A stretch of DNA of 42,213 bases from Hydrogenophaga sp. 2FB. Its GTDB lineage: Bacteria; Pseudomonadota; Gammaproteobacteria; Burkholderiales; Burkholderiaceae_C. Location of the stretch: positions 1 through 42,213 of the forward strand of contig NZ_SCML01000054.1 of NCBI RefSeq assembly GCF_005503365.1, given 5' to 3'. The translations under genes and the position numbers were made by a program. This document shows, one piece after another, positions 33,681-42,213 of this stretch (position 1 is the stretch's first letter; each line of letters opens with the position of its first letter). The notes under the pieces were generated by a model that worked only from the letters and a program-made list of their open reading frames with translations, had not been told where the DNA came from and did no database searches.

Positions 33681-35030
33681 ATGTCCAAAAGTGGTAAATC
33701 GATCGGCCTGCCGATCGTCAACGCACGAGCTGCCGGCATCGATATCGGCTCACGTATTCAAGTCGCGGCTGTACCGCCGGAGCTGAGCGACGATCCGGTG
33801 CAAACGTTTCAGAGTTTCACCGCCGATATCGAACGGATGGCCAATTGGCTGGTCTCGGTCGGCATCACGACCGTGGCGATGGAATCCACGGGCGTGTACT
33901 GGATTCCGGTCTATGAGATTCTGGAGGATCACGGGCTGACGGTCGTTCTGGCCAACGCGCGAGACTGCAAGGCCGTGCCAGGCCGTAAGAGCGACGTCAA
34001 CGATGCCCAGTGGATTCAGCGCCTGCATGCCTGCGGATTGCTGCGCGCCAGCTTCCATCCGGCGCGAGACATTGCAGCACTGCGTGCCTACATGCGAATT
34101 CGGGATCGGCACCTGGAATACGCGGCCGCCCACCTGCAGCATATGCAGAAGGCGCTGACGCTGATGAACCTCCAACTGCATCATGTCCTTAGCGACATCA
34201 GTGGCGTGACCGGTGTGAAGATCATCCGTGCGATCGTGTCCGGGGAAAGAGACCCCGACGTTCTCGCCTCCATGCGCGACGTTCGCTGCCATGAAAGTAT
34301 CCAAACCATACGTGCAGCGCTGGTCGGTAACTATCAGCCCGAGCACGTATTCGCACTGTCACAGGCCATGGCGCTGTTCGATGTGTACCAGGCTCGCATC
34401 ACCGACTGCGACAAGCAGATTGAGAACTCGTTGCAGCTGCTGAACGCTGATCGTCCAGTGCCGGAAGCGCTGCTGCTGGCGCCACGCACGAAGACAAAAC
34501 AGGCCAACGCGCCAAAGTTCGACGTGCGGTCGATGCTGTACCAGCTCACTGGCACCGACCTGACCTTAATTCATGGCATCGGGCCCAGCATCGCGCTATC
34601 GTTGGTCGCCGAGTGCGGAACGGACCTGAGCAAATGGCCCACCGAGAAGCACTTCACATCGTGGCTGTGCTTGTCGCCGGGCTGCAAGATCAGCGGCGGC
34701 AAAGTGCTCTCCGCCCATACCCGCAAAAGTTCCAGTCGCTTGGCATCGCAATTGCGCTTGGTGGCAGTGAATGTCGGGCGCACAGAGACGGCTCTCGGCG
34801 CATTCTATCGACGCCTGGCAGCTCGCATCGGCAAAGCCAAAGCGGTGACGGCTACGGCTCGCAAGATCGCCATCCTCTTCTACCGCACGATGCGCTTCGG
34901 CATGCAATATGTAGACCCTGGTGTCGACCAATACGAGCAGCGGTATCGCGAACGCGTGGTCAAGCAACTTCAACGGCGCGCCGCCCACTTTGGCTTCTCC
35001 CTGCAGCCGACCGAGGTTGGTGTTTCTTAG
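33681..35030 (+). CDS. IS110-family DEDD transposase (recombinase)
   Basis: The product is 449 residues with an excellent ribosome binding site, AGGAGG, 6 bases upstream. The RuvC-like DEDD domain has Asp21 in AGIDIGSR, Glu68 in AMESTG, and Asp105/Asp108 in GRKSDVNDAQ. The C-terminal Tnp domain has the helix-hairpin-helix IHGIGPSIALSL and the likely catalytic Ser338 in CKISGGKV. The protein joins donor and target DNA guided by a bridge RNA. All catalytic residues are present, so it should be functional. Confidence 0.93.
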   Translation: MSKSGKSIGLPIVNARAAGIDIGSRIQVAAVPPELSDDPVQTFQSFTADIERMANWLVSVGITTVAMESTGVYWIPVYEILEDHGLTVVLANARDCKAVPGRKSDVNDAQWIQRLHACGLLRASFHPARDIAALRAYMRIRDRHLEYAAAHLQHMQKALTLMNLQLHHVLSDISGVTGVKIIRAIVSGERDPDVLASMRDVRCHESIQTIRAALVGNYQPEHVFALSQAMALFDVYQARITDCDKQIENSLQLLNADRPVPEALLLAPRTKTKQANAPKFDVRSMLYQLTGTDLTLIHGIGPSIALSLVAECGTDLSKWPTEKHFTSWLCLSPGCKISGGKVLSAHTRKSSSRLASQLRLVAVNVGRTETALGAFYRRLAARIGKAKAVTATARKIAILFYRTMRFGMQYVDPGVDQYEQRYRERVVKQLQRRAAHFGFSLQPTEVGVS

Positions 35031-35034
35031 GAAA

Positions 35035-35937
35035 GGCCTGGGCGTCAACCCTCAGCTCCTGAGCAATCGGGAGAAGACTCTGCTGGTTGACGCCCTGAAG
35101 CCCATCTACTCGCTCACAGAGCTACTCGGCGAACTTGGCCTGGCTCGCAGTTCCTACTTCTACCACTGCGCCCGCCAGCAAAGGCCTGACAAGTACGCTG
35201 ACGCCCGCGTTGCCGCTGCCGATGTGTTTCAGAGCAACCACCGCAGCTATGGTTACCGTCGCATGCGTGCGGCGCTGGGCAGACGCCAGTTGCACCTGTC
35301 TGAAAAAGTCGTGCAGCGCCTGATGAAGCAGGAGGGCTTGAGTGTTCCCGCGCGCAAAAAGCGTCGATACGGGTCCTACCTCGGAGAGATCAGCCCAGCG
35401 CCAGACAACCTCCTCAACCGTGACTTCCAAGCGGCGACACCAAATGAGAAGTGGCTCACCGACATTACGGAGTTCCAGATCCCGGCGGGAAAGGTTTACC
35501 TCTCGCCTGTGATCGACTGCTTCGACGGCATGGTGGTGAGCTGGACGCTTGGTACCCGACCGGACTCCGAGTTGGTGAACACGATGCTCGATGCGGCCAT
35601 TGACACGGTGCAATCGTGCGACAGCAAGCCGATCATTCACTCCGACCGTGGTGCCCATTACCGCTGGCCGGGCTGGCTTGATCGGATGCACAGTGCGAAC
35701 CTGACACGGTCGATGTCGCGCAAGGGGTGCTCACCGGACAACGCGGCCTGCGAAGGTTTCTTTGGGCGCCTGAAGAATGAGATGTTCTACCCGCGGGATT
35801 GGAAGTCGACCACCATCGAGGTGTTCATCCGAGCGGTGCACGAGTACATCCTCTGGTACAACGAAAAACGGATCAAGATGTCGTTGGGTTCCCTCAGCCC
35901 CATCGAGTACCGCGAAAGTCTGGGCTTAGTCAACTGA
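35035..35937 (+). pseudogene. IS3-family OrfB (DDE transposase), 5' end cut off by IS110
   Basis: 301 residues remain, beginning GLGVNPQLLSNREK where the A6G frameshift would have joined it to OrfA. The catalytic core is complete: Asp in WLTDITEF, Asp in HSDRG and Glu in AACEGFFGRLKNEMF, with the C-terminal YILWYNEKRIKMSLGSLSP. The frame stays open back into IS110 DNA, but OrfB is normally made only by frameshifting from OrfA, and that link is broken. Confidence 0.85.
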
Positions 35938-35947
35938 AACCAGTCCA

Positions 35948-36884
35948 AGAATTGCGCTGCACCCCCACTGGCTCAGTTGTGCTGATGAATCAACAGCCGT
36001 TCGCGCTGGAGCCCCTGCTTGGTCAGTTGCAGCAGGCCTACAGCGGCGTGGCGGCCAAGAAGAAGTTGCGCTTCGCCGTGTGCCCGACATCCGCCGTGGC
36101 CTACAGCGATCCAGCGCTGTTGCAACGCATCCTGTCGAACCTGATTTCGAACGCATTGCGCTACACCGAAGCCGGTGGCGTCGTGGTGACGTGCCGCCAG
36201 CGCGGTGATGCGTTGAGGCTGGAGGTTTGGGACACGGGACCAGGCATTCCGCGGGAGTACCAGGACGCCATTTTTCGCGAGTTTTACCGCATTGATCGGA
36301 CCGATGCCCGCGGCGGAGTGGGGCTGGGCTTGGCAATCGTCCGGAGTTGTTCGGAACTGCTGGGCTACGGTGTGCGGCTGTCGTCCGATCCTGGTCGCGG
36401 CTCGCGGTTTTATCTCGATGTGCCGCGCGGAACGCTGCCCGCCTCACCACCCGGCGGCGTTGAGTCTTTATTCGGGGATGCCATCTCCGACGAACCCGTG
36501 AGCGACCAGTTTCAGGGGCTTCGGGTGGTGCTGGTGGACGATGACTTGGTCGTTCTTGAACGCACATGCCGCTTGCTGGAACGCTGGGGCTGCGTCGTGA
36601 CGGCGGCCTCCTCGGGGCCGCAAGCCGAAGCGCTGGTCGCGCGTCTGACGGAGCCGCCCGATCTGGTGTTGACGGATTTGCGTCTCGACGCGGGCGAAGC
36701 AGGAACCGATCTCATTGCCCGCTTGCGCGCGCGTTTGCGACCCAATCTGCCCGCGATCGTCCTCACCGGAGACAGCTCGCTCAACACGGCGCGAGAAGTT
36801 CGGCGCGCGGGGCTCACGCTGTTGTACAAGCCTGTTCCGCCTGCCAAGCTTCGGGCGGTGATGAGAAAATTGTTGGAGGCCTGA
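35948..36884 (+). pseudogene. Hybrid histidine kinase remnant (ATPase and receiver domains)
   Basis: About 310 residues are left; an ATG at 35985 could give a 299-residue product. The ATPase domain is intact (N-box NLISNALRYTEAGG, G1 VWDTGPGIPREYQD, G2 GGVGLGLAIV), and so is a C-terminal receiver with VVLVDDD, acceptor Asp in LVLTDLRLD and Lys in LLYKPVPP. The H-box and all sensor domains are missing upstream of the IS3 end, so it cannot phosphorylate itself. It may be dead or act as an orphan receiver. A strong terminator follows. Confidence 0.85.
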
Positions 36885-36895
36885 ACGGGTTGGCC

Positions 36896-36929
36896 AAAAA
36901 AAACGGGAGCCACTGGCTCCCGTTTTTTT
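36896..36929. terminator. Bidirectional rho-independent terminator
   Basis: An 8-base A-run, a perfect 10-bp stem (ACGGGAGCCA at 36903-36912 and TGGCTCCCGT at 36914-36923) and a 7-base T-run make a terminator that works on both strands. It serves the kinase remnant (plus) and rpoD (minus). Confidence 0.92.
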
Positions 36930-36949
36930 GTTCTCTGTGTTGACGGCGA

Positions 36950-39229
36950 TTACAGCGTGTCAATGAAGCTGCGCAGCTTGTCCGAGCGGCTCGGGTGCTT
37001 GAGCTTGCGCACGGCCTTGCTTTCGATCTGGCGGATGCGTTCGCGCGTCACGTCGAACTGCTTGCCCACTTCTTCCAGCGTGTGGTCGGTGGACATTTCG
37101 ATGCCGAAACGCATGCGCAGCACCTTGGCTTCGCGCGGCGTGAGGCTGTCGAGGATTTCCTTGACCACTTCGCGCAGGCCGGCCTGCATCGCAGCCTCGA
37201 TGGGCGCGGTATTGGCCTGGTCTTCAATGAAATCGCCCAGGTGCGAATCGTCGTCGTCGCCGATGGGGGTTTCCATCGAGATCGGCTCTTTCGCGATCTT
37301 CATGATCTTGCGGATCTTGTCCTCGGGCATCTCCATCTTCTCGGCCAGGATGGATGCGTCGGGCTCGAAACCAAACTCTTGCAAGTGTTGGCGGCTGATG
37401 CGGTTCATCTTGTTGATGGTCTCGATCATGTGCACCGGGATTCGGATGGTGCGCGCCTGGTCGGCGATCGAGCGGGTGATGGCCTGCCGGATCCACCACG
37501 TGGCGTACGTGGAGAACTTGTAGCCGCGGCGGTATTCGAACTTGTCCACCGCCTTCATCAGGCCGATGTTGCCTTCCTGGATCAGGTCGAGGAACTGCAG
37601 GCCACGGTTGGTGTATTTCTTGGCGATCGAGATCACGAGGCGCAGGTTGGCCTCGATCATTTCCTTCTTCGCATCACGCGAGGTGGACTCACCCTGGTTC
37701 ATCCGCTTGTGGATGTCCTTCAAGTGCGCCAGCGGAACGACCACGCTGCTCTGGATGTTGATCAGGCCTTGCTGCAGTTCCTGCACGGGTGGGATGTTGC
37801 GTTCCATCACCACGCTCCAGGGCTTGCCGGCAGCGGCCTGCTTTTCAACCCACTTGAGGTTGAGCAGGTTGGCCGGGAAGTCGGCGATGAACTTGTCCTG
37901 CGGCATGCCGCATTTGTCCACGATGATGCGGCGCAGTTCGCGCTCTTTCTTGCGCACGTCATCGACCTGGCTGCGCATGGTGCCGCAGAGCTTCTCGATT
38001 GCCTTGGCGGTGAAGCGGATCGACATCAGCGTTTCGGTGATCGCGACCTGCGTCTTGAGGTAGGAGGGGGTGCCGTAGCCTTCCTTGTCGTAGGTCTTGT
38101 GCAGCTTCTCGAACAGCTCGCGCATGGTGTCGAAGCGGGTCAGCGATTCGCGCTTGAGTTCTTCGAGCTTGCGGGTGAGCGCCTTCGAGCCGCCCTTGCC
38201 GTCGTCGTCGTCCGCTTCATCGTAGTCGTCGAAGTCCTCTTCGGCCACGTAGTCGTCGGCCGCGTCGGCGTCGGCAAAGCCGTCGACCACGGTGGAGATG
38301 ACGACCTTGCCTTCGCGGATGTCCTCGGCCATCACCAGAATTTCGGCGATGGTGGCCGGGCTCTCGCTGATGGCAGCCATCATGTCGTTCAAACCGCCTT
38401 CGATGCGCTTGGCGATTTCGATTTCGCCTTCACGCGTGAGCAGTTCCACCGTGCCCATTTCGCGCATGTACATGCGCACGGGGTCGGTGGTGCGGCCGAA
38501 TTCGCTGTCCACGGTGGACAGGGCGGCTTCGGCTTCTTCCTCGGCTTCTTCTTCGGTTGCAGCGGTCGGGCCGGTGTTGTTCAGCAGCAGGGTCTCGGCA
38601 TCGGGCGTTTGCTCGTAGACGGCCACGCCCATGTCGTTGAGCAGGGAGACCACGACTTCCAGCGTTTCCGCTTCAACCAGCTTGTCGGGCAAGTGGTCGT
38701 TGATTTCGCCGTGCGTGAGGTAGCCGCGCGTCTTGCCCAGCTTGATCAGGGTCTTGAGGCGTTCGCGGCGGTTGCGCGCTTCTTCTTCGGACAGAACGGT
38801 TTCGTCCAGGCCGAATTCCTTCATCAGCGCGCGCTCTTTCGCCTTGCTGATCTTCATGCGCAGAGGCTTGACCTTTTCGGTCGTCTGCGCGGTGGTGTCG
38901 ACCGCTTCCGCTTCGGTCTCGCCCGCCAGGTCGTCTTCGATGTCGCTCAGGTCGGTGTCGTCCAGATCGCCGTCACCCTTGCCTTTGGCCTTGCTGTCGG
39001 CCTTGGGTTTGCGGCCTCGCTTGGCAGCGGGCTTGGCTGGAGTGGCGGCCTTCTTTTTGCCGTCGAGCGTCTCGTCTTCGGCCTTGGCGGCGGTTTTCTT
39101 GGCGGGGGTCTTTGTGGTCACAGCAGGGGCTTTCTTCGGGGGCAAAGCCGGGGCGGCGGCACGGGCGCTGGCCTTCGGGGCGGTTTTGGTGCTGGACACG
39201 ACGGGCGTACTGGATTTCTTCGCGGGCAT
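36950..39229 (-). CDS. rpoD: RNA polymerase primary sigma factor RpoD (sigma-70)
   Basis: The product is 759 residues from the ATG at 39229. A roughly 110-residue Lys/Ala/Pro-rich extension precedes region 1, as in other beta-proteobacteria, and an acidic stretch (AEEDFDDYDEADDDDGKGG) lies in the nonconserved domain. Regions 2-4 are canonical: 2.4 with YATWWIRQAITRS, region 3 with EEVGKQFDVTRERIRQ near the end, and the C-terminal KLRSFIDTL. It directs transcription of housekeeping genes. It lies downstream of dnaG with its own promoter and a structured leader. Confidence 0.97.
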   Translation of the reverse strand: MPAKKSSTPVVSSTKTAPKASARAAAPALPPKKAPAVTTKTPAKKTAAKAEDETLDGKKKAATPAKPAAKRGRKPKADSKAKGKGDGDLDDTDLSDIEDDLAGETEAEAVDTTAQTTEKVKPLRMKISKAKERALMKEFGLDETVLSEEEARNRRERLKTLIKLGKTRGYLTHGEINDHLPDKLVEAETLEVVVSLLNDMGVAVYEQTPDAETLLLNNTGPTAATEEEAEEEAEAALSTVDSEFGRTTDPVRMYMREMGTVELLTREGEIEIAKRIEGGLNDMMAAISESPATIAEILVMAEDIREGKVVISTVVDGFADADAADDYVAEEDFDDYDEADDDDGKGGSKALTRKLEELKRESLTRFDTMRELFEKLHKTYDKEGYGTPSYLKTQVAITETLMSIRFTAKAIEKLCGTMRSQVDDVRKKERELRRIIVDKCGMPQDKFIADFPANLLNLKWVEKQAAAGKPWSVVMERNIPPVQELQQGLINIQSSVVVPLAHLKDIHKRMNQGESTSRDAKKEMIEANLRLVISIAKKYTNRGLQFLDLIQEGNIGLMKAVDKFEYRRGYKFSTYATWWIRQAITRSIADQARTIRIPVHMIETINKMNRISRQHLQEFGFEPDASILAEKMEMPEDKIRKIMKIAKEPISMETPIGDDDDSHLGDFIEDQANTAPIEAAMQAGLREVVKEILDSLTPREAKVLRMRFGIEMSTDHTLEEVGKQFDVTRERIRQIESKAVRKLKHPSRSDKLRSFIDTL

Positions 39230-39541
39230 GAGGACCTCAAAAAAACGTCGAACTGGAACCGGCAGAACACACAAAAACCGCCTGAAGGCCGCGCGACGCG
39301 GTCCACCCCGGTGATTTTGTTGGGCACAACGCCTGCCTTTCGCCGGAAAGGGCAGGCCTGCAAGCTGTGGGGGCGAACATTTGGAGTGCAGTCCTTGCGG
39401 GGTTCCGTCGGGCCGGGAGGAGGCGCCGAGGTGGCCAGGAAGAGTGTTCCATCTAGCCCTGTACAGGGGCGAGGCCGGTGCCGGAGGTGCTGCTGTCGCG
39501 CTTGCGGTGCAAAACCTTGGATTATACCGCCGGCATGAAGT
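39230..39541 (-). promoter_or_regulatory. rpoD: rpoD promoter and structured leader
   Basis: This 312-base gap holds no gene. A perfect -10, TATAAT, lies on the minus strand at 39526-39521, directly after dnaG, with only a poor -35. Transcription would start near 39513, giving a leader of about 285 nt. Within it is a strong hairpin, GCCTGCC-TTTC / GAAA-GGCAGGC (39331-39357), without a T-run, so it is not a terminator. A role in mRNA stability or control is possible. Confidence 0.6.
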
Positions 39542-41497
39542 TCACGCTGTGCTGCTGGCGATCAAGGCCTGCAGCTGGTCGCGCACGCGCTTGTACTCGT
39601 CCATGGCGGCTGTGTCCCCCAGGGCCACGCGCTGGGCAAGCTGGCGGGCCTGCGCCTCCAGGCCGTCGCGGCGCAGGCGGTGCATGATGTCGGCCAACTC
39701 GGAGAGTTCGGTGTCGGGTTCGTCGCCCATGATGACCTGTTCCACCTGGCCGCACACGAAGGATTCGTGTTCGTGGCCGCGCAAGGCTTCGCGCATCGCG
39801 GCCCAGGGCTGGTGGCCGTGTTCGTGCAACTGGGCTTCCAGCCAGCTGAACACCGGGCCGTGCGGTGCGTCCAGGTGGGCCAGCAGGGCGTGGTCGTCCG
39901 CGGAGAGGGTGTCCCAGGCCGAGGCGTTGGTGAGCAGAAGGCCCACGGCCCGGTCGGCGCGGCTGCCGCCGACGTGGCGTGTGCCGAGCATGCGCGGTGG
40001 CGGTGGCGGGCCTTTGCGCCACTTGCCGCCGTAGCTTTTGCCGCCGCTGTAGGTGTTGCTGGTGCGGTAGGTGTTGCCCGAAGGGGCGTAGTTGTCGGCG
40101 GGAGGGCCACTGTCGTGGCCGTGCTCGTGCGATGGCTGGGCCGGTGCGTGCGCTGGCGCGCGTGTCGCCCTCGAGCCACCGGTGGCTTGTTGCCAGAGTT
40201 GCAGCAGGTCCTGGCTGCCAATGCCTATGCCGGTGGAGAGTTCGCCGATGAGCTGGCGTTTGAGCGCGCCATCGGGCAGGGCGCTCCAGAGTGGTCGGGC
40301 CTGGCTGGCCATGCGCGCGCGGCCTTCGGCGGTGGACAGATCACAGTCGGCGCTGGCGGATTCGAGCAGAAACCGTGACAGCGGCACGGCTTCTTTCACG
40401 CACTGGGCGAAGGCTGCCTCGCCGTTGGCGCGGATGAAGCTGTCGGGGTCGTGCTCGGCGGGCAGGAACAGGAACTTGACGCTGCGGGTGTCCGTGGCCA
40501 GGGGCAGCGCGGCGTCGAGCGCCTTGCGCGCCGCGCGCCGGCCGGCGCCGTCGCCGTCGAAGCTGAATACCACCGAATCGGTGAAGCGAAAGAGTTTCTG
40601 CACGTGGTCGGGCGTGCAGGCGGTGCCCAGGGTGGCGACGGCGTTGGCGAAGCCGAGCTGCGCCAGCGCGACGACGTCCATGTAGCCCTCGGTGACGAGT
40701 GCATAGCCGGCAACGCGGATCGCGGTGCGGCCCTCGAACAGACCATAGAGTTCGCGGCCTTTGCTGAAGACGGGCGTCTCGGGCGAGTTGAGGTACTTGG
40801 GCTCGCCCTTGTCGAGCACGCGTCCGCCAAAGCCGATGCACTCGCCCTTGACGTTGCGGATCGGGAACATGATGCGGTCGCGAAAACGGTCGTAGCGCTT
40901 GGCTTGGCCATCCGCGCCTTTTTCGTCCTCGTGCTCGATGACCATGCCGGACTCGACCAGCAGCGGCTCCTGGTAGTCGGGAAATACGCCGGCCAAGGCG
41001 CGCCAGCCCTCGGGGGCGTAGCCCATGCCGAAGGTCTTGGCGATCTGGCCGGAGAGGCCGCGGCCCTTGAGGTAGTCGATGGCGCGCGGTGCAACCTTGA
41101 GTTGTTTCGCGTACGCCTGCGCCGCCTTCTCCAGCACGTCGGTGAGGGTTGCCTGCTTCTGGCGCTGCTGGGCGGCGCGCTCGCGGTCTTGCGGCGAGGC
41201 TTCGTCTTCCGGTATCTGCATGCCCGCTTGCTGGGCGAGGTCTTTGATGGCCTCGATGAAGCTCATGCCAGCGTGCTCCATCAGGAAGCCGATGGCGTTG
41301 CCGTTGGCCCCGCAGCCGAAGCAGTGGTAGAACTGTTTGGTCGGGCTGACGCTGAAAGAGGGTGATTTTTCGCCGTGGAAGGGGCACAGGCCCATCAGAT
41401 TGGCGCCACCCTTCTTGAGTTGCACGTAGCGGCCCACCACGTCGACCACGTCGACACGGTTAAGCAGTTCCTGAATGAAAGTCTGGGGGATGGCCAT
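39542..41497 (-). CDS. dnaG: DNA primase DnaG
   Basis: This 651-residue protein synthesises RNA primers at the replication fork. The CHC2 zinc finger lies at Cys38, His41, Cys59 and Cys62. The TOPRIM core carries EGYMDV and FDGDGAGRRAARKA, with its metal-binding acidic residues. The C-terminal helicase-binding domain is present, and a Gly/Ser/Tyr- and His-rich linker (about 430-490, including GNTYRTSNTYSGGKSYGG) precedes it. It is upstream of rpoD on the same strand, an old conserved pairing. Confidence 0.97.
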   Translation of the reverse strand: MAIPQTFIQELLNRVDVVDVVGRYVQLKKGGANLMGLCPFHGEKSPSFSVSPTKQFYHCFGCGANGNAIGFLMEHAGMSFIEAIKDLAQQAGMQIPEDEASPQDRERAAQQRQKQATLTDVLEKAAQAYAKQLKVAPRAIDYLKGRGLSGQIAKTFGMGYAPEGWRALAGVFPDYQEPLLVESGMVIEHEDEKGADGQAKRYDRFRDRIMFPIRNVKGECIGFGGRVLDKGEPKYLNSPETPVFSKGRELYGLFEGRTAIRVAGYALVTEGYMDVVALAQLGFANAVATLGTACTPDHVQKLFRFTDSVVFSFDGDGAGRRAARKALDAALPLATDTRSVKFLFLPAEHDPDSFIRANGEAAFAQCVKEAVPLSRFLLESASADCDLSTAEGRARMASQARPLWSALPDGALKRQLIGELSTGIGIGSQDLLQLWQQATGGSRATRAPAHAPAQPSHEHGHDSGPPADNYAPSGNTYRTSNTYSGGKSYGGKWRKGPPPPPRMLGTRHVGGSRADRAVGLLLTNASAWDTLSADDHALLAHLDAPHGPVFSWLEAQLHEHGHQPWAAMREALRGHEHESFVCGQVEQVIMGDEPDTELSELADIMHRLRRDGLEAQARQLAQRVALGDTAAMDEYKRVRDQLQALIASSTA

Positions 41498-41568
41498 GGG
41501 GAGGGCGCAAGCTTAACGCCGCGAAGGGGCGGCGCGCGGGCCGCCCGCACCAAGTCCCCTCGCCCGGC

Positions 41569-42213
41569 TCAATCCCCGGCGACGATGCCCTCGCGGCGCG
41601 GGTCGGCGCCGCCCAGCCACACGCGTTGACCACGCTGCACGCCGCGCTGGATGGCCTGCAGGCCGCTGGTCATTTCCGGCTCTTCCACGGTGTGGCCCCT
41701 GCCGCGCAAGGCCTGCACCGTGGGAGCGGGGAAGCGGCCTTTTTCCAGCAGCACCGGCCCGCCAGTGGTGCCGAAGTTGGGCAGGTTGATCGCGGCCTGG
41801 GGCGACAGGCCCCACTGCTGTGTGCCATGCAGCGTCTTGGCGGTGAAGTGGATGATGAGGGCGCCACCCGGGCTGCCCGCGCTCATCAGCACCTCGCCAT
41901 TGGCCTTGTCGAACACCAGGGTGGGTGACATCGAGGAGCGTGGCCGCTTGCCCGGCTCGACGCGGTTGGCGATCGGGCGGCCTTGAGCGTCGCTGGGTGC
42001 GAAGCTGAAGTCGGTGAGTTCGTTGTTGAGCAGGAAGCCGCCTGGACGCTTCGGATCCGTCGTGACCATGAGGCGGGATCCAAACGCGGCTTCGATGGTC
42101 GTGGTCATGGCCAGCGCGTTGCCAAAGGCGTCGACGATGCTGATGTGGCTGGTGCCGTACTCGGGTTGATCGGGCATCGGCGCCAAGGCCGCCTGAACGC
42201 CGGCGGGCTGGCC
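41569..42213 (-). CDS. ggt: Gamma-glutamyltransferase, C-terminal part (cut by window edge)
   Basis: 215 codons are visible, including the mature small subunit and its N-terminal nucleophile Thr in GTSHISIVDAFGNALAMTTT, the autocleavage point. Also visible are LLNNELTDFSF, RPRSSMSPTLVF and GSPGGALIIHF, all typical of GGT. The enzyme hydrolyses or transfers the gamma-glutamyl group of glutathione, usually in the periplasm. The large subunit lies beyond the right edge. It is upstream of dnaG on the same strand, with a gap of 71 bases. Confidence 0.88.
   Translation of the reverse strand, partial: GQPAGVQAALAPMPDQPEYGTSHISIVDAFGNALAMTTTIEAAFGSRLMVTTDPKRPGGFLLNNELTDFSFAPSDAQGRPIANRVEPGKRPRSSMSPTLVFDKANGEVLMSAGSPGGALIIHFTAKTLHGTQQWGLSPQAAINLPNFGTTGGPVLLEKGRFPAPTVQALRGRGHTVEEPEMTSGLQAIQRGVQRGQRVWLGGADPRREGIVAGD

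Larger units (their letters stand above)
33456..35031 (+). mobile_element. IS110-family insertion sequence, intact
   Basis: The junctions are placed by rebuilding the IS3 element: GCTAAA-AAA at the left (core ends 33455) and TTAGG-AAA-GGCC at the right (core 35032-35034) give the uninterrupted GCTAAAAAAGGCC. The element is 1,576 bp, with a 225-bp left noncoding end, a full transposase gene, and a right end only one base past its stop codon. There are no inverted repeats, as usual for IS110. Confidence 0.85.
32800..35947 (+). mobile_element. IS3-family insertion sequence, split by an IS110-family element
   Basis: The element has ends TGGACT (32800-32805) and AGTCCA (35942-35947), within the longer matching arms CTTGGACT/AGTCCAAG. 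It has two overlapping frames, OrfA and OrfB. Removing the 1.58-kb IS110 insertion leaves about 1.57 kb, normal for the family. No target-site duplication is evident, and the flanks are two unrelated, outward-facing truncated genes. Confidence 0.85.

Noticed and set aside
34921..35937. OrfB read as a complete protein of 338 residues from an upstream start
   Set aside because: The first 37 residues come from IS110 DNA in another frame; true OrfB homology begins at 35035.
32762..35985. Idea that the IS3 element simply interrupts one gene
   Set aside because: The flanking coding sequences are on opposite strands and unrelated, so they cannot be two halves of one gene.
36995..39538. Plus-strand open frame of 847 codons antisense to rpoD
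   Set aside because: rpoD is certain; the antisense product is a repetitive shadow of codon bias.

Overview
GC-rich, densely packed chromosomal DNA from a betaproteobacterium, most likely a Comamonadaceae member (Hydrogenophaga/Acidovorax type). The evidence is the TctCBA/TctDE and Bug-type binding proteins, the dnaG-rpoD pair, hpnD-hpnE, the codon bias, and a GC-rich intergenic repeat beginning CCCCCTGCGCCGC. No tRNA, rRNA or CRISPR array was seen.

Left part (1-17 kb). A TPR/2-oxoglutarate oxygenase protein and an EamA exporter are followed by a LacI regulator. Converging on the regulator is a minus-strand catabolic cluster: FAH-family hydrolase, Bug binding protein, VOC protein and aldo/keto reductase. 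Its two promoters share an AT-rich palindrome centred on GATCGATC, a good candidate operator for the LacI protein. Next come the two-component pair tctD-tctE with an Hsp15-like gene, divergent from the tripartite tricarboxylate transporter tctC-tctB-tctA. A LysR/MFS divergent pair and a PAS-containing sigma-54 activator follow.

Middle (17-31 kb). The activator gene ends inside an array of 15-bp palindromes. About 50-120 bp further on lies a near-consensus -24/-12 promoter for a five-component branched-chain-type ABC importer whose last gene is an alpha/beta hydrolase. Housekeeping and stress genes follow: yihY/brkB, hemH, a HAD phosphatase, a GST, an SH3 protein, hpnD-hpnE, a cation efflux pump with its MerR regulator and a MerR-type promoter, and a YnfA-family gene.

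Mobile island (31.26-35.95 kb). The ynfA stop codon lies in the CTAG target duplication of a 200-bp internally deleted IS481-type element. That element also rewrites the C-terminus of a helical protein of unknown function. An IS3-family element follows, split exactly at its A6G frameshift site by an intact IS110-family element. The IS110 left end carries guide-like matches to both its target and its own right end, as expected of a bridge RNA. Right of the IS3 element is a hybrid histidine kinase that has lost its 5' part.

Right part (36.9-42.2 kb). A bidirectional terminator separates the kinase remnant from rpoD, which has a long structured leader, then dnaG, and a gamma-glutamyltransferase gene cut by the window edge.

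The strongest leads are the nested IS110/IS3 pair with a readable bridge-RNA code, the self-contained sigma-54 transporter/hydrolase system, and the palindrome-controlled FAH/Bug cluster.
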